NCBI RefSeq assembly: GCF_000014685.1
Contig: NC_008321.1
Coordinates: forward strand, 3,779,001-3,843,000
Source of the DNA: Shewanella sp. MR-4
GTDB lineage: Bacteria; Pseudomonadota; Gammaproteobacteria; Enterobacterales; Shewanellaceae
DNA: 64,000 nucleotides
Direction: 5' to 3'
The notes below the pieces were generated by a model. It made no database searches. It was given only the letters and a program-made list of their open reading frames with translations, and had not been told where the DNA came from. Each line of letters begins with the position of its first letter. Position 1 is the first letter of the stretch. Both the position numbers and the translations under genes were made by a program. Of this stretch, positions 42,086 to 50,636 are shown in pieces.

Positions 42086-42418
42086 ATGACACTATATAAA
42101 CGCGAGTTTGGTGAAAGCTTTAATTTAGGCTTTGACCATTCCGAATTCCCATGGTTGGTTGATAAGAGTTGGCACAATGATGTCTGCCCTAGTTTTACTT
42201 TTAAAGCAGGTTCCCAGTACCTAGTCCTTTGGGTCGACTATGAAGAACCTGATAGCCGCGAACTTGGGCAAGAGCGCTATGTCGTAATGACAGCCACCAA
42301 TGAAGGAACAGATACTGAGCCAGAAATATACGCAGATGAAGGGAGCGAAGTGGTACTGGCAACTGAAAGCCCATCAGAATTAACGACATATCTGAGACAA
42401 TTAGCTACGGCACATTAA
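42086..42418 (+). CDS. Hypothetical protein
   Basis: 110-residue acidic soluble protein with no signal or membrane segment, starting MTLYKREFGESFNLGFDHSE. A good ribosome site (AGGAG) precedes it. I do not recognise the family. It sits between the integrase and the restriction-modification genes in the same direction as the integrase and is probably part of the element's own gene set. Confidence 0.6.
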   Translation: MTLYKREFGESFNLGFDHSEFPWLVDKSWHNDVCPSFTFKAGSQYLVLWVDYEEPDSRELGQERYVVMTATNEGTDTEPEIYADEGSEVVLATESPSELTTYLRQLATAH

Positions 42419-42494
42419 TCATTGGCACACAATCCAGATGAATTTCGCGCTGGCTATTGCAAGCATTTGAATCCAAATGAAGTATAGGAATAAT

Positions 42495-42755
42495 ATGATG
42501 AATAAGTTTGAGTTAGGCGCTGAAGGTGTTGGTGATGTTCCAGACTATCTGGCGCAGGAGGGATTGGAATTAGCGGTTCTTTACTTTGAGGAAAACAATT
42601 TAGACCCCGCAGAATGTTATTTCGCCTACAAGCAGGCTCCGGATTCTGAGCTGGGTCAGGCTTGGTACGCTGCCGAGACCGAAGCCAATAGAGTTATTCA
42701 AGGAAACAAAAAATATGATAACTCTATGATTGTGTTAGTTAATGAGTTGGCTTAA
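42495..42755 (+). CDS. Hypothetical small acidic protein
   Basis: About 86 residues, very acidic, starting MMNKFELGAEGVGDVPDYLA. GGA lies 6 bases before the ATG at 42495; another ATG at 42477 is in frame. No family recognised and no membrane segment. Follows the 110-residue gene by 76 bases. Confidence 0.55.
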   Translation: MMNKFELGAEGVGDVPDYLAQEGLELAVLYFEENNLDPAECYFAYKQAPDSELGQAWYAAETEANRVIQGNKKYDNSMIVLVNELA

Positions 42756-42824
42756 CCCCGTCACTTTGGTACTACGTATTATCTGTGATGCTAGCAGCCT
42801 ATGAAAGTGACTCAAACTGAGCAG

Positions 42825-43061
42825 CTATGGCCTATGTTTTATCAGTTCATCATGTAACCTACGGATAAACTCTTCAGAAGTCACGCCTAGTGCGCCAATA
42901 AGCCCTTCAAGCGAATCAAGGGTGATGTTACGAATGGAGCGTTCAACTCCCGAAATGTAGGTGCGATCAATACCAGATTGCCTTGCCAATTGTTCTTGGC
43001 TTAACCCAGCCTCATTGCGCAATTGCCTTAACGTTACCGCTGTTGCCAGTTTAATACTCAT
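42825..43061 (-). CDS. XRE-family controller (C) protein of the restriction-modification system
   Basis: 78-residue helix-turn-helix protein starting MSIKLATAVTLRQLRNEAGL SQEQLARQSGIDRTYISGVE. This is typical of C proteins such as C.PvuII, which bind GACT-N3-AGTC boxes and time restriction expression. The ATG at 43061 lies inside such a box (43055-43065), and a perfect box lies upstream at 43122-43132. It is divergent from the methyltransferase gene. The longer open frame to 43100 lacks a family-like N-terminus. Confidence 0.85.
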   Translation of the reverse strand: MSIKLATAVTLRQLRNEAGLSQEQLARQSGIDRTYISGVERSIRNITLDSLEGLIGALGVTSEEFIRRLHDELIKHRP

Positions 43062-43065
43062 AGTC
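43055..43065. promoter_or_regulatory. C-box overlapping the C-protein start codon
   Basis: TACT-CAT-AGTC, one mismatch from the C-protein box GACT-N3-AGTC. The central CAT is the complement of the C gene start codon, so binding here would cover the translation start and any leaderless transcription start. Confidence 0.6.
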
Positions 43066-43121
43066 AGTCCTACACATAACAATAGACAGGATGTTCCCAA
43101 AACTTTGCCTTAGGCACAACC

Positions 43122-43132
43122 GACTATGAGTC
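43122..43132. promoter_or_regulatory. C-box upstream of the controller gene
   Basis: GACT-ATG-AGTC is a perfect match to the C-protein operator core. It lies 61 bases upstream of the C gene start, between the divergent controller and methyltransferase genes. A second adjacent box, usual in these operators, is not obvious. Confidence 0.65.
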
Positions 43133-43267
43133 ACATACGTCCACATTTTTACATTTAATGGATATGTCTATTTCATCATTCACCTAAAGAATACTTTAAT
43201 CTTTATGGGATCAAATCAATCTAACTAAATAGTATCCCGCAAGATGGGTTACCAGCAGAGCTTTCAC

Positions 43268-43294
43268 TTTACAAACCTCGATTTGCTGTATAAT
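43268..43294 (+). promoter_or_regulatory. Probable sigma-70 promoter of the methyltransferase gene
   Basis: TTTACA (43268-43273) and a perfect TATAAT (43289-43294) are 15 bases apart, slightly short, about 55 bases upstream of the methyltransferase start. The following GCCTC...GAGGC repeat could form a small leader hairpin. Confidence 0.5.
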
Positions 43295-43347
43295 GCCTCG
43301 CAAAATGAGCTGAGGCGCAAAATAAGTCGATCATTAAGGAAAAACTA

Positions 43348-44601
43348 ATGTATCAGCAGCTAGTTGAACACATACAAAACGAACTTGCAGTACTGCGCAG
43401 TCCTGTAAAAGATGAGGAGCTTCAAGCAAAGGTAACTCATTATCTTCTAAATCCAAATCACGCATATGGGCTATCTGATAACGACAAATCAGCTATAAAC
43501 CAATTTGTTAATGAGTTTTGCTCACAGCAAAAAATAACATTTGACCAAATTAAGAACGAATTTATCAGATATGCTCAAGAGAGAGAGCACTTTAAATTTA
43601 TTGATTTATTTGCTGGAATTGGTGGCTTTAACTTGGCATTAACCAGCCAAGGTGGCAAAGCAGTATTTTCGTCGGAATGGGATAAATCAGCAAAGATTAC
43701 GTATTTTAATAACTACGGTAAAACACCTTTTGGGGATATAAACCAATTCACAGCTCAAGGTGTTAGCAACGAATTTATTGAGACAATGATACCAGATCAT
43801 GACGTCTTAGCGGGTGGATTTCCATGCCAACCTTTTAGTCACGCAGGGGTATCGGCTAGATCTGCATTAGGTTTAGCACATGGGTTCGATTGTGAAACTC
43901 AAGGCACACTCTTTCATTCCATCGCTCGTATTGCGTTTGTAAAACAACCCAAAATTGTCTTCATGGAAAACGTTAAGAATATAGTTTCACATAACAATGG
44001 CGAAACATTTTCGGTCATAAAAGAGACAATGGAAAATTTAGGACAAGAGGCTGAGGGTAAACAATCTTATAGGTTCTACTATAAGTTGGTGAATTCCGAG
44101 ACGTTGGTAGCACAGAGAAGAGTAAGATGCTTTATGGTCTGCGTTAGGGAGGATGTTTTTCAAGAATTTGGGGCATTCAAGTTTCCTGAGTTTGAAGGAG
44201 AGCCAATACCACTTCGGGATGCGCTAGAAGAACTTACGGCAGAATTAATGGAAGAATACACAATATCTGACCGTTTATGGGAAGGCCATATCAATCGGAC
44301 TCAAAGGAATTTGGACAGAGGAACGGGTTTTACTGCACATGTAGCGGATTTGAATAGACCATCAAATACTATCGTAGCCAGATACGGTAAAGATGGAAAA
44401 GAATGCTTAATCCCCCAAGATGGACGTAACCCTAGGAAACTCACAATCAAAGAGTGTGCGAATCTATTTGGTTACCCTGAAAACTTTTGGGTTCCAAGCT
44501 CTAAGACACCAGCTTACAAACAATTTGGTAACTCAGTAGTCGTACCTGTTGTATCACGAATTTCATCAGAGATTGTTCAACAATACGGGCTTAATCAGTG
44601 A
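43348..44601 (+). CDS. Type II DNA cytosine-5 methyltransferase
   Basis: 417-residue C5-methyltransferase. About 83 N-terminal helical residues precede motif I (FIDLFAGIGGFNLAL, from residue 84). Motif IV has the catalytic Cys160 in VLAGGFPCQPFSHAG, motif VI is MENVKNI, motif VIII is VAQRRVRCFMV, and motif X is YKQFGNSVVVPVV. The target-recognition region lies between about residues 270 and 350. It protects host DNA against the facing HNH nuclease; the recognition sequence cannot be read from here. Confidence 0.93.
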   Translation: MYQQLVEHIQNELAVLRSPVKDEELQAKVTHYLLNPNHAYGLSDNDKSAINQFVNEFCSQQKITFDQIKNEFIRYAQEREHFKFIDLFAGIGGFNLALTSQGGKAVFSSEWDKSAKITYFNNYGKTPFGDINQFTAQGVSNEFIETMIPDHDVLAGGFPCQPFSHAGVSARSALGLAHGFDCETQGTLFHSIARIAFVKQPKIVFMENVKNIVSHNNGETFSVIKETMENLGQEAEGKQSYRFYYKLVNSETLVAQRRVRCFMVCVREDVFQEFGAFKFPEFEGEPIPLRDALEELTAELMEEYTISDRLWEGHINRTQRNLDRGTGFTAHVADLNRPSNTIVARYGKDGKECLIPQDGRNPRKLTIKECANLFGYPENFWVPSSKTPAYKQFGNSVVVPVVSRISSEIVQQYGLNQ

Positions 44602-44628
44602 TTGAGTTCTCTCTAAACTCAATCACTG
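44596..44628. terminator. Hairpin between convergent methyltransferase and nuclease genes
   Basis: CAGTGATTGAGTT (44596-44608) and AACTCAATCACTG (44616-44628) form a perfect 13-bp stem. It overlaps the methyltransferase stop and ends 8 bases before the nuclease stop. The T-run is weak. Confidence 0.65.
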
Positions 44629-44636
44629 TTCTTAAG

Positions 44637-45524
44637 CTAAACTCCGTAATAGTTGAAAAGCTGCTCAAGGCTCAAATCAATACCACACTGTCTTAACTCA
44701 TTGATTCGCTGATTATAAAATCGTGTAAGCAGTTCTATTTTATACTGGCTCTCAGCGTAATGAATCGCTCGATGGCAATTAGGACATAGAACCACAATAT
44801 TTGGTTCTACATCGAGCGAGACATCGAAATCAGGTGATTTTGCCACAGGCACTAAGTGATGGGCTTCAACAAATGCTTTACCAGATGATGCAGAAATGAA
44901 GGTTGAATGATTGACATCAACTTGGCATTTGTAATTTGCCCCACAAACTACTTTTGCCGCTTTCGCTGCATTTCTATTATGAACAATAACCTGCCGCCCT
45001 ACTGCATCTTTCTGTGCTTCGGGCGATAAAACTGCACGCACGAACTCTTCATCTACATCATCTATAGAGGCGTTAACTTCATATGCTTTTTGTTGGATGT
45101 CAGCCGATGTAAAGTTTAAGTACGAATTTGCAGGAGCACTTCCGATAAATGGAATAGCTTCACCTTCCCTAGTAAAAATAAACCAAGTCTCATTTTCATC
45201 AGGATAAAATTCACTAGCCCTATTAAAGTATAAACGTAATTCAGAGCCTGATTTTTTAGGATATTTGATTGCAAGCTCTTCAGGTTTGTACGTTTGAGTT
45301 TTCAGATCGTATACATAAAATGTGAACTTACTTGGTTTTCCATCAGGAGCGACTCCACCAGCTCTGGTAAAGCTATCCAGCGGGTATACTGTCGATAACA
45401 CCTGCTTTTCAAACTGATCAACCGTAACAGACTTGTCTCCTGTAGCTTCTCTTTCAGTAACAGTAGACTGAGCACCATTGATTGCATTAAAGCTCTGTAG
45501 CTCTTGTAGAGTCATTGCTGGCAT
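44637..45524 (-). CDS. HNH endonuclease, probable restriction partner
   Basis: 295-residue protein with a C-terminal HNH nuclease: CGANYKC (Cys194, Cys200), FVEAHHLVPVAK (His222-His223), EPNIVVLCPNCHRAIHYAES (Asn242, Cys247, Cys250, His251), giving a zinc-stabilised beta-beta-alpha metal site. The N-terminal 170 residues have no recognised domain and may read DNA. Convergent with the methyltransferase and near a C protein, so a type II restriction enzyme is the natural reading; cleavage specificity is unknown. Confidence 0.8.
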   Translation of the reverse strand: MPAMTLQELQSFNAINGAQSTVTEREATGDKSVTVDQFEKQVLSTVYPLDSFTRAGGVAPDGKPSKFTFYVYDLKTQTYKPEELAIKYPKKSGSELRLYFNRASEFYPDENETWFIFTREGEAIPFIGSAPANSYLNFTSADIQQKAYEVNASIDDVDEEFVRAVLSPEAQKDAVGRQVIVHNRNAAKAAKVVCGANYKCQVDVNHSTFISASSGKAFVEAHHLVPVAKSPDFDVSLDVEPNIVVLCPNCHRAIHYAESQYKIELLTRFYNQRINELRQCGIDLSLEQLFNYYGV

Positions 45525-45560
45525 ATAGAAATACCTCAGATTTTTATGAACTAGGATTCA

Positions 45561-45627
45561 CCCTGTAAACTCACCGGTTTTATATTGGCATACTTTTGCC
45601 AACTTGCCAACCGGTAAGTTTACAGGG
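45561..45627. repeat. Long imperfect palindrome between the nuclease gene and the IS
   Basis: A 19-bp arm CCCTGTAAACTCACCGGTT (45561-45579) pairs with AACCGGTAAGTTTACAGGG (45609-45627) with one mismatch. A nested TTGGCA/TGCCAA pair lies at 45585-45590 and 45597-45602. No T-run follows, so it is not a standard terminator. It lies just upstream of the HNH gene and about 150 bases from the IS end. Confidence 0.7.
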
Positions 45628-45790
45628 ATGAAAAGAATCAATAATTCACAACAAAATCAGGTAACTAAAAAATCTGAGAGCAGACTAAACAGGTAAACTA
45701 CAGTTCAACAACACCACTCATTAGTGTTTAATAGTCAGATTATTTGTATAAAGCTGAGAGCTACCTTATGTTTAAGACACTGAATAGCCA

Positions 45791-46708
45791 CTACTTCACT
45801 AGACGACTTTTAGCCTCATTAAAATACTGACGTTCATACTCTAACGGTGATAGCCCATCATTGGAACTATGCTGTCGTTTCGGGTTGTAAAACATCTCAA
45901 TATAATTAAACACATCCATCTTTGCGTCGTCCCTGATCGCATAGATTTTTCGCTTAATTCGTTCACGTTTCAGCAGTTGAAAGAAACTCTCTGCTACTGC
46001 GTTATCATGGCTGTTGCCTAGACGGCTCATGCTACCTTCCAAACCATGAGCGCTTAGAAACTCACCCCAATCATGGCTCGTGTATTGGCTTCCTTGATCT
46101 GAATGAACCAACACTTTGCCAGCAGGTTTACGACGCCATACCGCCATTAATAAAGCATATAACGCAAGCTCTTTGGTGATACGACGGCCCATTGACCAAC
46201 CAATAATTCGACGTGAGAACAAGTCCATTACAGCGCCAAGATAGAGCCAACCTTCATGCGTTTTGATGTACGTAATATCCGTCACCCACACTTTGTTCGG
46301 CGCTAAGGGGTTGAATTGCCGTTCTAAGCGATTTGGCGTTACAACATGCTGCTCACCACTACGAGTTCTAGGCTTGCGATAGCCAACTTGCGCTCGCAGT
46401 CCTGCTCGCTGCATCAGGCGATGTACACGATTAATACCGCATTGCTCGCCAAGATCACGCAGATCTCGATGGAGTTTACGGTATCCATAGACACCACAAG
46501 ACTCAAGCCAACATTGTTTGAGTTGGCCTATAAGTCGTTCATTGTTACATTGTCGCTTCGACTTTGCGCAGCCCCTCCACGCGTAATACCCGCTCGGATG
46601 AACATCAAACAGCTGACACAACTGTCGCACAGAGTGGCTGTGATGATGCTCTTGGATAAAGGCGTATCTTACTCGGGGTGGCTTGCGAAGTACGACGCGG
46701 CTTTTTTT
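45791..46708 (-). CDS. IS3-family transposase OrfB (DDE integrase core)
   Basis: The rve-type DDE transposase half. An AUG at 46630 opens 279 residues (MRQLCQLFDVHPSGYYAWRG), but the frame continues upstream to the A7G slippery site, where ribosomes coming from orfA would enter by -1 frameshift (KKSRVVLRKPPRVRYAFIQE). An HTH_21-like segment precedes the catalytic Asp in VWVTDITYIK, the second Asp in VHSDQGSQYTS and the Glu in HDNAVAESFF. The orfB frame itself looks intact. Confidence 0.9.
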   Translation of the reverse strand, partial: KKSRVVLRKPPRVRYAFIQEHHHSHSVRQLCQLFDVHPSGYYAWRGCAKSKRQCNNERLIGQLKQCWLESCGVYGYRKLHRDLRDLGEQCGINRVHRLMQRAGLRAQVGYRKPRTRSGEQHVVTPNRLERQFNPLAPNKVWVTDITYIKTHEGWLYLGAVMDLFSRRIIGWSMGRRITKELALYALLMAVWRRKPAGKVLVHSDQGSQYTSHDWGEFLSAHGLEGSMSRLGNSHDNAVAESFFQLLKRERIKRKIYAIRDDAKMDVFNYIEMFYNPKRQHSSNDGLSPLEYERQYFNEAKSRLVK

Positions 46709-46951
46709 AACAGGTCACGTTCTTCAGTAACACACTTAAGCTCTTTTTGTAATCGTCGAATTTCGGCGGACTCCGCAGACTTCTGAAGGTGTTCCTCTGA
46801 GTCAGGACCAGAGCGCTTAATCCAGGCGTAAAGACTGTGTGGTGGTACCTAAACGCTGAGCAACGTCAGCAACAGAATGACCGGCAACAGTGACTTGCTT
46901 TACTGCTTCGATTTTGAATTGTTCGGGGTAACGTTTATGGCTAATGGACAC
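46669..46951 (-). pseudogene. IS3-family OrfA with internal frameshift
   Basis: GTG start at 46951 gives MSISHKRYPEQFKIEAVKQV and an HTH segment to QRLGTTT, but then the frame runs into TAA at 46817-46819. The expected continuation HSLYAWIKRSGPDSEEHLQK through LLKKAASYFASHPE is found in another frame, ending at 46669. The break is within the CA-rich run near 46831-46840, most simply a 2-bp loss or 1-bp gain. The slippery A7G for the OrfAB fusion lies downstream of the break. Confidence 0.85.
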
Positions 46952-47236
46952 CTCTTTTTTAGCTAGTTTATCGAACTAAAAGGTGTCTAGGAAATCAGTG
47001 GCTATTCAGATCACAGTTTTGAAAAACGCTATTTTGTAGTCAATAAAATTATTATGTAAAGGCTTTTCAAATCAGTGATTAGCAGCTAGATTAGCTCAAT
47101 TAGCTAATTCAGGGACGTAATGTTAGCAAGCCTTTAACTATCATGAATACGTTTTCCTTGCCTTTAGTAAAATAGAAAAGACTTTTTCAGTCTCTTTTTA
47201 ATCCTTTCCCTCCATAATGGATCTTAGAGGTGGTGT

Positions 47237-48889
47237 ATGAGCAATGTTAACGTATATCTAAAAGAAAAAATTTCTGCAGTAAGTTCTAATGTCTTTGTTG
47301 CACCAGAAATTCCCACAAAAAAATTAAACAATGCTGCTGAGTCTATGAAGTTGGTAGATTCTATCAATGCGATAATTGCAATTTATGACAATACGTTATT
47401 TGGTAGCGCAAAAGATGGCTTTGCTGTAACCGGTGAAAAAATTGTAGTCAAAAATGCTTTCGATGCTCCATTCTCAATGAGTTTTACAGAGATTGAAACG
47501 GTAAAGTATGTAAGAAACGTATCCGTTTCAGATAAAGGCAAAGAGAAAGTTGAAGAGTGTATTGATTTTATTAAGAAAGATGGAAACACAGTCAAGCTGA
47601 GTGGCTTATTGGATTGTAATTATGAGAAGCTGGCGGAAGTTTTAAATTCGGCTGTTCAAGATTTTGATTCATTTGAAGAGGAAGACCAGCTTATAACTTT
47701 ATCTGAAATGTCTGAGCGATTAAAAGTTGCGTATGTGCAGATTGTTATAAACATGGCATTTTCTGATGACGGTGTGATTGATCACAAAGAGTATGCTGAA
47801 ATTCTTCAGCTTATGACTAGGCTGGAACTTTCGAAAGACTCTAGATTCGAGCTTAGAGGTTATCTAGCCTCAATTGAAAACTTATTTTCCATAGAGAATT
47901 TACTGGGCATTATAGATGCAGAATCGAAAGCTAGTCATAACAAATCAATCAAAATCTCTCTGGTAAAGGACATTATTAACGTCCATATGAGCGTAAATAA
48001 TGGCGAATATTTAGACTGCCCATTTTTGAAAGAAAATCAAAAACTTTTTGGTGTAACTGATGAAGAAATTGAGCTTGCTATACAAGCTATTAAGCTTGAT
48101 TTTTCAATGCTGAAAGACGATTTCACCGATGATGCGTTAAAAAGAGGTATTAAAGAGTTAGGTGCCAAAGCTGGTGCAGTTGGTGTGCCATTGGCTGCAG
48201 TATATCTTTCAGGATCAGTAGTTGGTTTGTCTGCTGCTGGCTTAACATCAGGATTGGCAACGCTTGGTCTAGGCGGTGCTTTGGGATTCTCAAGCATGGC
48301 AACTGGAATTGGAGTTGCTGTTCTAATAGGTGTTGGAGCATATAAGGGCATTCGCCACCTTACCGGAGCAAATGAGCTTGATAAGGCTAAGCGTAGAGAG
48401 TTGATGCTAAATGAGATTATAAAGCAAACTCAAAGAACTATCTCATACTTGATTGAAGATTTAAATATAATTACAGCTAAGCTCAACGAAGCATTGCAGA
48501 ACTTCTCCGTGCAGGATGCAAAAGTTGTAAAGTTAATGCAAATGATTAGTGCATTGAATGGAGCAGCAGGCGTCTTAAATGCTAAATCAAATGCTACCAA
48601 TAATAGTTACATAAAACTCAGCTGCCCAAAAGAATTAGACCTATCTAAATTAAAATCACTAACCTCAGAGCCGACGAAACAACAACTTTATAACTTGGTG
48701 ATGTCATTTTACGAAGTAAAAAATATTACCAAGCTTGTAGATGGTTCTGAAAAAAGTATAGATGTGTATGTTTTAAAACAAGATATTACCACAGAGCAGC
48801 TTGATAGGTTGGCTAAAATCTTTGATGCTATAGGTTACTTTAAAGTGGCTGATGTACTTAAAAGTAAGGTTGCAGGGTTGTTTTCCTAA
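47237..48889 (+). CDS. Unknown protein: PH-like domain, TerB-like domain, glycine-rich membrane segment
   Basis: 550 residues, family not recognised. Residues about 47-140 look like a bacterial PH-like beta domain (IYDNTLFGSAKDGFAVTGEK). About 160-290 resemble a TerB-like helical domain, with acidic loops such as AFSDDGVIDHKEYAEI. Residues about 310-372 are a long Gly/Ala-rich hydrophobic stretch (VVGLSAAGLTSGLATLGLGG) that could span or insert into a membrane. The C-terminal 170 residues are helical. The stop overlaps the next start (TAATG). An effector or sensor role in defence is inferred only from the island context. Confidence 0.6.
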   Translation: MSNVNVYLKEKISAVSSNVFVAPEIPTKKLNNAAESMKLVDSINAIIAIYDNTLFGSAKDGFAVTGEKIVVKNAFDAPFSMSFTEIETVKYVRNVSVSDKGKEKVEECIDFIKKDGNTVKLSGLLDCNYEKLAEVLNSAVQDFDSFEEEDQLITLSEMSERLKVAYVQIVINMAFSDDGVIDHKEYAEILQLMTRLELSKDSRFELRGYLASIENLFSIENLLGIIDAESKASHNKSIKISLVKDIINVHMSVNNGEYLDCPFLKENQKLFGVTDEEIELAIQAIKLDFSMLKDDFTDDALKRGIKELGAKAGAVGVPLAAVYLSGSVVGLSAAGLTSGLATLGLGGALGFSSMATGIGVAVLIGVGAYKGIRHLTGANELDKAKRRELMLNEIIKQTQRTISYLIEDLNIITAKLNEALQNFSVQDAKVVKLMQMISALNGAAGVLNAKSNATNNSYIKLSCPKELDLSKLKSLTSEPTKQQLYNLVMSFYEVKNITKLVDGSEKSIDVYVLKQDITTEQLDRLAKIFDAIGYFKVADVLKSKVAGLFS

Positions 48890-50388
48890 TGGAAAAAAAA
48901 GATAGTCAAATATCAGTCATGTTGGTGCAAAAGCACCAACTTGATAGTGCAGATTATAAAATCTCTGAACTAGATGCAGCACTAAATGCTTTACTTGGCG
49001 TTCAAGAAGGTAATGAGCAGACTCTGGACAGTATGCTGGCAGATATGGAGGCACTCTTAGCGGAAAGTGGTGTCTGTTTTGATGCACAAACAACTGAGAT
49101 ATCATCTGACGTGCTAGATTATGTGAATGATGGCCCGCCTTCAAATAGGTTCAAAGTATCGCAAATTACTCTTTTAGACGCCCCCGCATTTGATGAGGAT
49201 ATCTCTTGGGATTCTTATGTAAACAACATCGAAATGTATGCAAGTAAACACAATATTGATTTACAGCATGATCCTTTCAATCGGTTGCTTACACCAACCC
49301 AACGTATTTCTCTCGAAAAGCGTATAAAAGACGAATTCACCTACAAAAATGCTAATTGTGACAAGTATGATTATTTGATCGCAGGCACTTGCGGCGTTAT
49401 TGGAGGGCTAATTGATGTCTTTTTTGTTGGTTTGCCTGGCCAAGGTAAGCTGACAACCTTTACAGATAAAGCTGTAGACCAATCTGTCCAAATGTTCGCC
49501 AAAGCGTTTGGATGGAAAGGCGCTGCTGGAGAGGGGAATGCAACTAAGAGTGCAATTGGCTTCCTTGAAAGAAAATTCAAGGTGAATTACGACCAAGCGA
49601 CAACCTATGGAAAAAATGGTACTGACGGTTTAGTCGATAATCTATCACCAAAAAATCATCATCTTAAAAGTCTTGGTCATTCACCAGATTTAGTTGGTTT
49701 GTTCTTCTCAATACTTAACCAATTTACTAATACCTCTACTTTTGTCTCGAACGGTAAAATTATTACAATAGAAACAGAGAGCTTTGAGCTGCAGGGAAGC
49801 AATATTATCGCTAAAGTGTTCTGTGGCTTTGTCAATTGGCTCGGCCATCTCTTCTCGGATATGGCAGGTTCATCGGGTTCATCGTCAAGAGGTACTGGAA
49901 TTCCAATTCCTTTCTACAACTGGTTGTTATTAATTGACGTAGGCGAATTTGGTAAGCATAAGCAAACATTTGCAACTATTGCGACTAAGGTTTTTGAGCA
50001 AGGATACGATTTCAGACATGGTTTAGCGATGGCAATACCAGTTCTAATAACTGAACTGCTCACTAGGATCATGTGGGTATGTAAAAAACGCTTATATCAT
50101 AAAGCAGAGTGGGCTGACTGTATTCCGACCGCTAACAACCCAGAGCTTAGGCGAATGTTACTAGTGGCACATGGCTCTTTATGTCTTGTCGATGCTGGGG
50201 ATGCAGCGCTTCGTTCTGGTGGTGATATGGTTCAATTTTTACTTCGAACCAATTTGATCGGGTGGGTAAGATTCGGGCATTTGGCATATAAGGAAGTTAA
50301 TGCATGGTATAAAGCTGGTCACATTGATGCGGATGCTGTCGATGAATATCTTGAGCAAGAATATTCAAAAGTGTTAAATAACCACTGA
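48889..50388 (+). CDS. Unknown conserved membrane-associated partner protein
   Basis: 499 residues, coupled by one base to the preceding PH/TerB gene. After an acidic N-terminal 150 residues come a hydrophobic helix (YLIAGTCGVIGGLIDVFFVG, 162-181), the motif region KNHHLKSLGHSPDLVGLFFS, a serine/glycine loop (DMAGSSGSSSRGTGIPIPFY, 324-343), another hydrophobic segment (AMAIPVLITELLTRIMWV) and a conserved-looking tail (RRMLLVAHGSLCLVDAGDAA). The pattern resembles a family I recall as widespread in Firmicutes and Bacteroidetes but uncharacterised. No enzymatic motif is recognised. Confidence 0.6.
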   Translation: MEKKDSQISVMLVQKHQLDSADYKISELDAALNALLGVQEGNEQTLDSMLADMEALLAESGVCFDAQTTEISSDVLDYVNDGPPSNRFKVSQITLLDAPAFDEDISWDSYVNNIEMYASKHNIDLQHDPFNRLLTPTQRISLEKRIKDEFTYKNANCDKYDYLIAGTCGVIGGLIDVFFVGLPGQGKLTTFTDKAVDQSVQMFAKAFGWKGAAGEGNATKSAIGFLERKFKVNYDQATTYGKNGTDGLVDNLSPKNHHLKSLGHSPDLVGLFFSILNQFTNTSTFVSNGKIITIETESFELQGSNIIAKVFCGFVNWLGHLFSDMAGSSGSSSRGTGIPIPFYNWLLLIDVGEFGKHKQTFATIATKVFEQGYDFRHGLAMAIPVLITELLTRIMWVCKKRLYHKAEWADCIPTANNPELRRMLLVAHGSLCLVDAGDAALRSGGDMVQFLLRTNLIGWVRFGHLAYKEVNAWYKAGHIDADAVDEYLEQEYSKVLNNH

Positions 50389-50636
50389 ATCGCCACAGTA
50401 AATAGTCGATAGATTATGGAAAATCTATTTCAGCTACAAGAAAAGAGTCTAGCAATTACAAGCCTCACAATTACTAGACACAATAAATTTAAATTTGCAT
50501 TTCAAAGAAAAAGAGAGAAAGAACTGCAAATTCCTAAACTTTATCTAGATGTTAATTTGAGTTCACTATATGCGTACTGTTAGAACTATGTAGTGACAGA
50601 ACATAATCTAGGTTAACAAAGCAGGATGGTTTTTAA

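Larger units (their letters stand above)
45781..47008 (-). mobile_element. IS3-family insertion sequence
   Basis: About 1228 bp. The ends carry inverted repeats beginning TGAATAGCCACT (45781-45792, and its complement at 46997-47008). It contains orfA and orfB on the minus strand in overlapping -1 frames with an A7G slippery site at 46702-46708, as in the IS3 family. Flanking bases (ACAC left, GATC right) do not form an evident 3-4 bp target duplication. orfA carries a frameshift, so this copy probably cannot make the OrfAB transposase. Confidence 0.85.

Noticed and set aside
46346..46786. 146-codon plus-strand open frame inside the IS
   Set aside because: It is antisense to orfB and orfA and has no ribosome site or family resemblance; it is a shadow of transposase coding.
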